In this document: positions 37,227-48,300 of the stretch, in pieces | Numbering within the stretch: the first letter of the stretch is position 1 | Layout: each line of letters begins with the position of its first letter | Source of the DNA: Ptychodera flava | Lineage: Eukaryota > Hemichordata > Enteropneusta > Ptychoderidae | DNA length: 64,000 nucleotides | Direction: 5' to 3' | Assembly: GCF_041260155.1 (NCBI RefSeq) | Contig: NC_091931.1 | Location: 48,617,433 to 48,681,432 of the forward strand | Made by a program: the position numbers and the translations under genes | The notes under the pieces: model-generated | The model's database searches: none | Told to the model about the DNA's origin: nothing | The model's input: the letters and a program-made list of their open reading frames with translations, nothing else

Positions 37227-37485
37227 CCTTGATAAATATTAAATATTTCTGCCATTATTGTATACTTACACAAGTACTCTACTGCACTCGAATCTTGAAT
37301 GATGATCAGTTTCCGGGCCAAATTCGCACATTACAGACACTGTTATTAATAACTTTATGATTACTAATATCCTTGATAAAAAATTAATATTTCTGTCATT
37401 ATTGTATACCTTCAAAAGTACCCTACTGCACTCATATCCTAAATGATGATCAGTATTTATGCCAAATTCACGCAGTTGTAGCATA
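37227..37485. repeat. Tandem duplication, unit about 145 bp
   Basis: Copies starting at 37227 and 37372 share CCTTGATAAA, CATTATTGTATAC, CCTACTGCACTC-like and AATGATGATCAGT blocks in the same order with substitutions. Confidence 0.85.
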
Positions 37486-40400
37486 GACCTTCAGAAATAT
37501 GGTCAATGTAGTTACACTGCAACATCATTGCTGAATAACTTGATGCGTGGTCACAGTACTACCTCGGCAGATCTCTAAACAGTAAAATAAAGTAAATAGT
37601 AAATAATATAACATCGATAAAAACGCTGTATGAGTTGTGTATGACATCGCTGTATCTCCACTGCATGCTGTGTAGAGAGGAGTTACTAAATTTAGGTACA
37701 ATACACAAGTTTGCAACATTTCAGAACGTGACTGTGTGCGCCATGTCTTCCTCTGAATAATCGAGTATTAAAGGTTTACATGTACAAGTTTGCCTGTCTT
37801 GGTCATGTCCTGCTCATGTCTCGTTTGCTGATGAGGACCCCACTTGCATCGAGCAAGGTTTTCTTTAGATACTGTAAAATAATTTTACCATTTCATCGCA
37901 AAATTAAACCAAACAAATTTTTTGAATTATTTTTGTTGACAAATCACTATTCTCAGGTATAGAATGACCGTATCAAGTATTGTAAAAAATACAGTCTGAC
38001 ACTAGTACTTGTGCAATGTAAGTGGGACCTTACGAGACGGCGCAACAAGACCCCCTAACTTGAGAACAGGGAGCGGGAGTAGGGCTTAAAGAAAAGTAGA
38101 AGAGAAATCACCCTTCTTTACGGTTGATTCCAATTGGTGACAGCGTTTCAAGTGTAGTAATGTATCAAAGTTCAGTTTTTCTTCTAAGTTGGGTTCTAAT
38201 AGAATGCATTTTACAATGCCGCTTACTTGAAAATGAGTAAGGTTGTGATCGGGTTTGTTGAAGTGTTCGGAGATCGGAGTGGTTTTCTATTGCGAATAGT
38301 ATATGAGCATGTTTATACAAGAGACTTCAAGTTGAACTACTCAGAGAAATTTACGATCTGATATACAATAGTCGAGTTGACGATAAGAAGTACATAGGAA
38401 GGCAAAGGAACTTTACAGAAATTTTACCGTGAAAAAGGACATCAAGACCCAGTCTTGGCCTGAAATATTCGCATACCTTTGAAAACAACCTTAAAATCAT
38501 CAATTTTACATTTCATCCTTTTTTGAAATAAAGCAGGACGTATCTTTGACCAAGAAGGTGAAAAATAACATTCGAGTTGCATCAGAAGTTGGACTGAAGA
38601 TTGGACTTAATTCAATCGACAGCCACTGAACTTATTAAGCTACATATCGTAAATTTCATACAGTAAATGATACTGCAAATATTAATACTTGGTATTACTC
38701 AATCACATTGATGTCATTGTCAGATCCTGCAATCTCGTATTTTACATCCCTCGACGTTGCTCTCGCTGTTATTTTTATTTCAAATTAAGTAAAACCTGAT
38801 TTTCTCCCCATATACATATTTTCATTTATGAAAGGTGCTCAGGGTTTTTTTTATCTCGACTGCAAATATACTACATAATTCAATTACTCAAACCAGAGGA
38901 GCTGGCCGTTAATGCTGGAGTGCGACCCCAGGACTGAGGCACGCTCTTTTTTTTTTTGAAAAAGGTAAATTTATTTCAACATAGTCACAAATAAAACAAA
39001 TCTACATAACTGTGAATGCATTAAAATTACAATTTGTCTTGTCTGAAGAAAACAACAGAAAAAAACGTTTTTATGCCCTCGACAGAGGGCGCTCACAGTT
39101 TGCCCTCCGAGCTCGAGCTGCTATCGTATAAATGAATCTAGTTCTCTTTTCTTCCGCTGGCTGCGCTGTGCTGACGAAAACTGTGCTGTACAGCAGCGGT
39201 CTTCTCTATACTCTCATTCTAAAATGAATTACGTTCCACTCCATTCATTCATTAATGCCACGTGTCAAATTCACGTAACGCGAAGACATCAATTTCTCTC
39301 TATACTATCGAACCGCGAGAAATTATATATATTTCTGTGAATGGTGTCATGTTTCGCTGGACAATCTGATTGGAGAGAGAGTATTTTGAGTAAGCGTTCA
39401 TTGATGTTGTAAACTTTGTTAAGCATTCAAAGGCGCTCTGGTACATATAGAAAGTGTCGACAGAGCACACCCTATTCAGAACTGGGACCAGGAACCAGTC
39501 TTGCCATAAACATGCCAACTGGGTATGAATGCATGGTCTGTGAAAAATGATGCTGTGATGATGAAATATAAATATAACTAATACAATTATTTTGATACTT
39601 CATTACGGTTGAACTTTTATTCCGCTAAGGTATACTTGGAAAATCGCAGGCACAGATCAAACTTGATACAGCCACCTAAGCTTACTATTAGCTTGCCCAT
39701 GTCACAGGAACTTTGTAATCCGATTCAGTGGTTGTTGTTCATGCCTGTTATTTGCTAATACATTGATGAGCATAAACTATAATTGTTGCCATTGTTCAAT
39801 CATATTGTTATCATTGCAAATACATGTTACAGCAGACCATGAACATCCATATAAGTGTAAACATCAGGACAATATTGAGCACAGCATTGATAGCTACACT
39901 ACATCCTATATTTATATTTATTCATGTAGGAAGGCGTGTACTGCTGTACTTGATATTGCAATGATACTTACATCTATGCAGGTCCAATTATTAATAATTA
40001 TATATTATAATACAGCTATTTGCTATATTACTAAATATGATTTAAAACTTTTATCATCAAATAACAATGACCAGATTACTAAGTTCCCTGTGATTGGACA
40101 AGCAATAGGCGGCTGACTCAAGTGTGATCTGTAATCGTTCACTGACTTCAAAGTGTTGCAGAGCAGACAGGAAGCTCAACCCTGATTAAAATATCAAAAT
40201 AATGTTATTAATAATATTCATATACCATATTAATTAAAGTGATGTAATTTTCTTATATTGTTAATGCCTAACTGCCCGATGGATACCTTGACAAATAAGA
40301 TACTTTGATCATATTGTGTGATAGAATTTGAACCATGATTTATTAACTTTTACATACAGAAAATCTGGAGATATAGAAACACTTTTCTAACTTAACAACA

Positions 40401-40671
40401 CTTATTAAATGGTTGAGTAATTCTTATTGCATAGGTCCATTTTTAACCTGAGTGCTTCACAATACAAACAAGAACTGATTCATGAAAATTTGCTGAAAGA
40501 CTTAGTTCCCTGTTGCAATAAAGGGCAATATTTTACTGCAAGAACAAACTGTATGGATAAGAGCAATTTGTTGACTGAAAGATTCATTCGTGTTCAGGCA
40601 CTCTGGGATATATGATGTAGCCACCATCAAAGCTGCCCTTCAAAGCCTTCACATGAATGAATCTGTTCATC

Positions 40672-40998
40672 TACAGGACCATTATATGTAACGTTTGATT
40701 TTTTGCAATGTTTTTCAATGCTTTTGTTTTGTATGTCAATTGCGAGTTCTCCTTCTGTCCCTAAAAGTATGCTGAAGCACCAAATATTTAGCTTTCTTGT
40801 CATAACAACATCTACACATATTAAATGCACTGTTATTGTTCACTTTTGAATTCTAGTCCAGACCAGAATTCACTTGTCAACAACAACAATGTAGTTTACA
40901 CATGTACAAGCTGAGTTGACAAACTGAATACTGTGTATCTTAACATGCCTTTAGGAGTAGAACAATAAAGTGTGGTTACCATTAAAAACAAACTAGTT
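40672..40998 (-). mobile_element. Miniature element family C, copy 2 (inverted)
   Basis: Read against the reverse complement of 43851-44208 it shares TTTTGTATGTCAATTG, AAATGCACTGTTATTGTT, TCTAGTC-GACCAGAATTCA and GTACAAGCTGAGTTGA. Its ends have decayed. Confidence 0.7.
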
Positions 40999-42079
40999 TC
41001 TAGTTTTCAACATCAGGAACTGATATAGCTATACATGCTCTTCAAGTCAACATGAATTTACTGTCAAAGGGAATACCTTCAAAGAAACGTGTGCTCATAC
41101 TGTTCAATGGTTCATATTAAGCAGTAATTACAAAATAATAAAGATATAAGCGTTAACAGTTCATCACTACAACTATTTTTCCACTTCTACTGGGACAAAA
41201 GAAAAACACGAAATCATTGGTTTTACAATGCGCTACATTTCCCATGTGATGTCATATTAAATGTTACACTAATAATCAAAACAAAAGTCGATTTAAGTTT
41301 GAATTGTGGGCACTAGGTGTTCCAAGATAAACTGTACACAAACTAATAACAGCATTCAGATGTTTGATAATGCATGCCTCAGTGGCAGTGGAATAGCATG
41401 ATAGTCTATCACACTACAAATGTTTTAAAGCTTGCCAATTTAACTCCATACATCTTATGAATCCGTTTTACTGTGGGTTGTTCCAATGAGACAACTGAAA
41501 ACACAACAAAAATCAACCAAACCATGGCACTTTGCCAGAATTTATCAATCTGAAATCTAAAAATTTGGTCATTCTTTCTTATAACTGTGTTCACTGCTTG
41601 GGAGCACAATGCTTGTGGTATGAGACTGGTTTTTCAGCTTAAAGTTGACATATCTGGTTTATGTAAGAATAAATTCTAAAAATCCCTTGTGGCTCTGAAA
41701 ACTTAGACCATGCAAGCGCCCTCACCAGTTGAGCCTGTGAATCAGGCAAAGCTACGTGTTAGCTCAGTTTGAAGACCGTTGAGGGGGTCATTGTGTGTTA
41801 TAAAATCAGAGCTGCACAGCAAACAAGGGGCTGTGAAAGAGTCTTACAGAAGAACCACCATTGCCTGAAGAACACAAAGCAAGTTGAACAGTTGAACTGA
41901 CAAATCTTCATACTTGGCAAGTCATTGATTTGATTACTATTGAAGTCAAGCATATCTTGCTTGATTCAAGCCTTTCCAAACGAATATGATCCTGTTCTCC
42001 GTGAGCAAATGTTTCAATTGGCAAATGTCTCCATTGACAAAGCGGACTATGAATGCAAAGAATAACCCTGACATCAATA

Positions 42080-42323
42080 TTAAATATTTGCCTTTGATGA
42101 AAACTCTGCACTTAAAAGTCTCATCACATCAGCATGTCGGAGTGACTTCTCCTTTGACTTAATGGCCGAGTAATTCTCTTTGACAAACAGAGCAAACTTA
42201 TTTGGTGTGCGGGTTCTAGCTGGAGTGCCATCTTTTCTCATTGGTGGAAGAAGTTCAAATTGTCCTTGACAGTAACCACAACAGACTTTGTCTGTTTTGA
42301 GAGATTTTGAGTGACGTCCAATT
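42080..42323 (-). CDS. GCNA: GCNA exon 10 (zinc ribbon end, HMG-like tail, stop)
   Basis: Completes Gln473, then residues 474-553 and TAA at 42082-42080. IGRHSKSLKTDKVCCGYCQG gives the second cysteine pair (C488, C491); FALFVKENYSAIK and HADVMRLLSAEF form the conserved tail. The acceptor lies right beside a (CT)18 tract. Confidence 0.95.
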
Positions 42324-42325
42324 CT

Positions 42326-42367
<42 letters not shown>

Positions 42368-45300
42368 GAGGTACTCCTGTGTTTCATGAAAAACAAGAAA
42401 TGTATCTGACAATTCTTTATCTATTATTTCTTTTGAATATTAACAAGCTGCATGTTCAGGTCAGCATGTTCAGGTCAGTCAGGCAATACAATGTTCTGTG
42501 ACTCACATGTTGAGATGGTTTCCAAGCTAGCTTGGATAACTTTGAAAATTGGATCAATTTCACATCACTCTCATCAAGGCAACACACTCACATTGCCAAT
42601 GTGACAGAAGACTTTGAAATGTACGTTTGTCTTATTTATGACACAGACAATATGAAACAAGTTTCTTGTCTCCCATGGACATTAATAAAATAAGAAGCTA
42701 CCACTACAGGTTTACTAATTATGTTATTTAAAAAATTCAAAAACCAGATATTATAACATGAAACACCATTCAAAGCAGATGGACGTTCATGTATTTTAAG
42801 ATGTATAAACATATCTACAATGTTGAAAAAGTTTTCCCTTACTGATATCCACATTTGACACACTGGTATTTAAATTTGGTGTTAATTTCATAAGAGTGAC
42901 AACGACCAATCATCGGCAGTGCAGGATGGATCACGTTGGCTTTCCTTGTCCTATAGGAGAAATACACGCATGAGAAAAAAGACAAACACATTAGCTGAAT
43001 GAGAAAAGTGAAGAAAATTCTCTGCACTGGCTATCTACATTTTGATATAAACAGCGCCCTCTCAGTCAGAGTGATAACTCACTTTTGTGTTCATGCCACA
43101 AACCAACAATGCATCAAAAGGCATACCACCAAATGTGGTTTATGATTACATTTTCTGGAATTTCTTATTTTTTCTGCCCGTCATGTATAGCAGGTGCAGT
43201 TTCTGATACTATTTGAAGTATTTTCTCTCTTTTTTCTCATGTTGTAGAGACCTCACATTCTTGGAACACTCCGACAGGAATGTTGAAACACCATGCAACT
43301 GATCAATATAGCCTTTACAGTATTGGTGTGGACTGTGAGATTCAAACAATCAAACTGGTGTAATGTCAGTTGCTATGGTAGCAATCAAAGACAAAAAGAC
43401 AAACAAGAGCAAACTACTTTCAGTGGTCTCAGTAATTTTTGCTGATACAGTCTCATGAACACCTCCAAGTGCTCTTCTAAAGATTGTGAAATCTGAACAG
43501 CTTTGCTGGTCCGTGTACTTGAACTCTCAAAGAAATAAGAAGATCTGAAGAAATCATTGCAATGTACAAATGTATAAAAGTCACCAGTATTTCCAGTGAG
43601 GTCCATGTCCTCCCTGCTGTCCGTTGATATACCAGGATGCAGCGTGACATAACTCATGGATCAGAGTGTCACGTAGTCTCTCTGAAAAACCAAAGTCATA
43701 GTATGTAAAAAGTTTTTTTCCTTTTTCTCCTTTGAAAACTAATTATGATGTTGTCATTGTGACATCATTTCTGTCACAATAAATACAAATCAAGTGCGAA
43801 GTAATTGCGAAAATGAAGTTAGAAAAAAACTTTTCGTAATTAAGAGTACATTTAAAGGGCCAGTAATGGTAACTTTTGGTGATTTTTTTCACGATTTTTG
43901 TTTCAATGTCAACCATAATTTCTTGTTACACTTCCCAAAGCAGGTTGATATACACAGTATTTGAAAGCTTTTCAACTCAGCCTGTACAAGTGTAAACTGC
44001 ATTGTTATCATTGACAACTGAATTCTTGTCCAGACTAGATTTCAAATATAAACAATAGCAGTGCATTTTACACATAAAAACATAAAGTTGACAAGCTAAA
44101 TAGTGAGTGTTTAAACATTCTTTTTTGAGTAGAATAAGAATTTTCAATTGACATACAAAAAAAAATAATGAAAAAGTCATCAAAAGTTAGCATTACTGGC
44201 CCTTTAAATTTGTTTTTGAATTGACTGATGGAAATTAAAATGTATATTCTACAGTGTTTTCCTAACCTACAGTTTTGTATACATACTGTGTAATATAACC
44301 AGGACCTTACTGCATTTTACCGTCACTTTGAAGTAATATCCCTAACAATTAGTGAAACAGAACACCTTAGATAAACTGAACAGCACAGGAAGGGAATACC
44401 CATATCTTTCTGATCATAATAATATAGAATTTGATTTTCGATTTCCACTACAGTGTAAGGGAAAATCATCTGACTCATTTACGTTCAGTTTGTGAAACCA
44501 TCACACTTTTAGAAATATGTTTTTTTCTTTACACAAAGCAGCTCATCAGCTCAGATATTGAGGTGAACATTTCACACATCTACATTTGAACTTTTTTTCA
44601 CCAACGTTGCTTAATTACGATGGAAAATGTGCAAGTACCAGTATGTTTAAAGAGATAAAATAGTACTGCAAGTTAGTATCTCTGAAGTCACGTGGGGACA
44701 ATAATTGGTGTCTGTGCATTGTGATGTTTCACACTGTGGGAACATATGTATATTATGACTCCAGAGGGATTGTTATAAAAGGAAATCCGAAATGCTATTT
44801 TAAGAATTCTCACCTGCAGAGTCACAGACTTTGTCTGCTAGCTCAATTCTAACTTTTCTATTCATACTGGGTTTTGCCAGCGAACAGTAACAAAATCCAG
44901 CAGTTTTTCTCATCTTGCAATTCCATGTGATCTGCATATCTGCCGGTAGCTGGAAATTAAATGGAACAGATGTTGCTGATGACAGAGAGAGGAATTTCTA
45001 CTGGACATGTGACAGTGGTATAGACAAGTATAGCCATCAATAGACTTACCCAACAAAGTCATTACTTTCCACACTATTTGGCTATTTTTGTTTTATGTGA
45101 GCAACTGTTCATGCTATTTTGCCACAGTCCCTGATAGAGGGACCGTGATTCTGCTAACTGAAACATGCTAAATTGTCAGTCATCATATCTTTTCTCCTTC
45201 CCAGCATGTAGATACTGTTATAACAGTAAATTCTTCAATAACAAAATTTCTGATGTTTACCAGATATTTTGTTATCAGCATACCTACATATTTACACGGT

Positions 45301-48300
45301 ATGTGTCAATGTGTAAAGGCAAGGTTTGAGTACAGCTTTGATATTTGATAATTTAACAAGTTCCAGTTGACAGAACAATATAAATACCGGTAATTTTTTC
45401 ATGTGAAACAAAAACAACATAAATAATTTAAGAAGATAACAACAATTACTGAAGGAAGAGTGAAGTTGCAATGCATGATCAAAGACAGACAGGTATAATT
45501 TAGTCATAGATTCACATTGATATTAAAAGGAAGAGGGTCATCCCATCGGTGTCTGTGCAATTTTCCTGTTGATAAACATCACCTCTTCCCAGAAATTTGC
45601 AATGGTATGTCAAGAAAATGTGAAGTTAATTCAGCGTTTGATGCATGTTCATAGTTCATCAGTTTTGTAGCTTTCCGATCACTGCAAAACTTTGCCAAAT
45701 AAACTTTGGTTGCATTCCTTCGTTTGTACAAAGCTCCTTTGGCTGCAGTCACCAGTTGCGGTGCAGCTGCCATTTAAAAGTTTGGAATGCATACAGGATG
45801 TTGAAATATATTGTGCACAGCTACAAACCCATTGTATGAATCCCGTACGCGCAGCTGTAGACCAGATGACCCATTCCCTTTTAATAAAGTCTACATATTT
45901 GTTTTTAAATCAGAAAAATTCTTTAATCAAAGCATATTGTTTGCCAGTTACTTGGAAAGTAACAGCAAGAAAACATTACCTTATCATCAAAAACTGTCGT
46001 GTTGAACAAAACAAACAACTTCCTTGTCAGTTCCTCTCTATTCCTTTTGAAATCTCTGACATACATGGAGTATATTGAGGAGTTCACTGTCTGACCCTTT
46101 GATGAAGACAGTGAAGCTAGAAACTCTCCATCTTTACTGAGAGGTTTTGATGATGATGTTCTTTGTAAAGTTGCTGTGACCTTTGCTGCTGGTTGAGGTG
46201 TCGTAGCAGTCTGCACTTCTGTTGGATGAAATGCAGTGTGTTTATCTGAAAGCCAATAACTTATTCAATGAAAAATTTCAAAATGATCTGATGTTTGAGG
46301 TATTAAGTGTTAGCCTTCCCAATAATCCTCAACAAAAGAATTATTCAGATTTGAGTACCAGTATTTTCAGAAATATTACATTGAATTCAGCACATAAAAT
46401 ATCTTGAGGATGAAAAAGTTTCAACTCTTAAAAATAACTTCTGCAGAATCATATGAATAAAATGTTCATGAAAAATAACTCAAGTAGAGTAACGGTGTTT
46501 CATGTATTAAAGTGGTAGAATCTTCAAAACAATATTGTGATGTTACCAGCTACATGCGGCTTTTGGATTTTCTGTTTCACATCTTTGTCTTTGTGTTTTC
46601 TGAAATAAACAAGATTGGAATACATATGCTGTACACAAAGAAATAAATACATGACATGGCATTCAATGTTTCTGTACTATTGTACAGAAACAGGTTTTGT
46701 ACTGCTAGTACAACCTGTGATCATGCAAGTGTTACAAAAATGGCATAGAAAAAAACAGTTTCCCTGTCTTGTTTTCATACCTGACAACTAATATATTTAA
46801 AATGAGTTAACGGGGATAAAATTGAATATCAACAGGTCAGCATAAATTCTTGATGCTAAAAGCATTCTGTATACGTTATATGTCCCTGTAAAGCTCACTG
46901 AATCTAGTTTCAAAGTTCACTCAAAATGCATAATTACAGTACATTGGAAATTTGTACAAACTGAAGTAACCAAAATACAATAAAAGATATAAGATTTATT
47001 ACAGTGATCAGTGTTCCTTACACATACTGGTAATTTCTTGCAAGTTATATAGTTGATGCATGGCCTCTTGGATTATTTCTCATATTTTATAAACAAACTT
47101 TATTCAAAATTATTCCAGTATGAAGTCAAAAATCTACAAAAAAACATGAAAAGCATGCCCTTTGTGAGAGATGGTAAAACTTTACCATTATTATTTCCAA
47201 ATGTTTTCAATTTATCTGACAAATATATTATGTAAACACCGTGCTCAGTGATGTTATTCACATGACGAAAACTATTCTGAAGAGAATTGATACTGTGCTA
47301 ACTGCTGTACCATAATTGTATTCAAACATTGGCTGAATGAAGGATAGCTAATCAAGTTGAATTGTGATAACCCTTTGAGCGCTGTAATTTTCTCCCGCCA
47401 AAATTTTAGTACAAAATTTTACCAATTTTTATGAATTTTTCTGTTATTTTTTTATAATTTTGGCGGAAATGGACATCACATTTCATTTGCTACAGTTTTT
47501 CCTGAAAATTTTGGCAAAAATCTGAGAAAAATTGGCTGGAGTTCATTTTGTAAAGGGGACAAAAATAGACTTTAGCACTCAAAGGGTTAATTGTGGAACA
47601 GAGGGTCTGAGAACCTTACCTCATGGATGTGATTGGTGTTCCGGTCTTCCCAAAGTTGATAGTTTTCTTTGGAGTTTTCAGGGATGCTAGAACTTAAATC
47701 AGATCACAAAGCATGGGATGTCAGAACTTTCTAAGATGGTAATATTATGAAAAGTGTACCACACATGTGCTCATTAATGACATAACAAAGTAATCACAAT
47801 CACGGTGAAATTTTAAATCAATTCTTACAGTTTTCAAAGTCGTCATCATCATCACTGCTCTCACTATCTAAGATTGAATTCTTCTGATGTTGGACTTGGT
47901 ATCGCCTGTAAAAATACAAATATTATTAATTGTAGCACAGATGAATGGTAGTACTACAAAGATGTCTTTTGTAACGTAACAATCTACATGCCATTGTGTT
48001 TTGTGTTTGCATGGCACAGCACATGGTGATTTTACTGTATTTAGACAAATTTCATACCATGTCACTTTGCTATGCAAAAAGAGTAAAAAAGTCTGAAATA
48101 AGTTACAGTGGTGCTCCAACCTGGTACCTTTTCACTCATTGACCTTTTTTGAACTTCATTGTTCTCAGTACACAGGCCTTGTATATGTGTATGGGAAATT
48201 GGAGGGGGGAGGGGGTGTGGTTATGGAGGTAACATCTATGGTTGATGGCAAATTTCATATTTGACATACAAACAAAGTCCACCATGATATATTACTCGTA

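Larger units (their letters stand above)
33872..42079. other. Intergenic region between UBN and GCNA
   Basis: Beyond the UBN promoter this 8 kb holds no gene I can recognise. It contains family-A copy 2 with its foldback, two family-B palindromes, the degenerate 17-bp repeat, the 145-bp tandem duplication and family-C copy 2. The stretch 37500-40670 is AT-rich without evident structure. The right end probably includes the GCNA 3' UTR. Confidence 0.7.

Noticed and set aside
45579..45773. 64-codon minus-strand frame beginning MAAAPQLV
   Set aside because: It lies in a dispersed repeat whose other copy is interrupted in the same frame; no protein family recognised.
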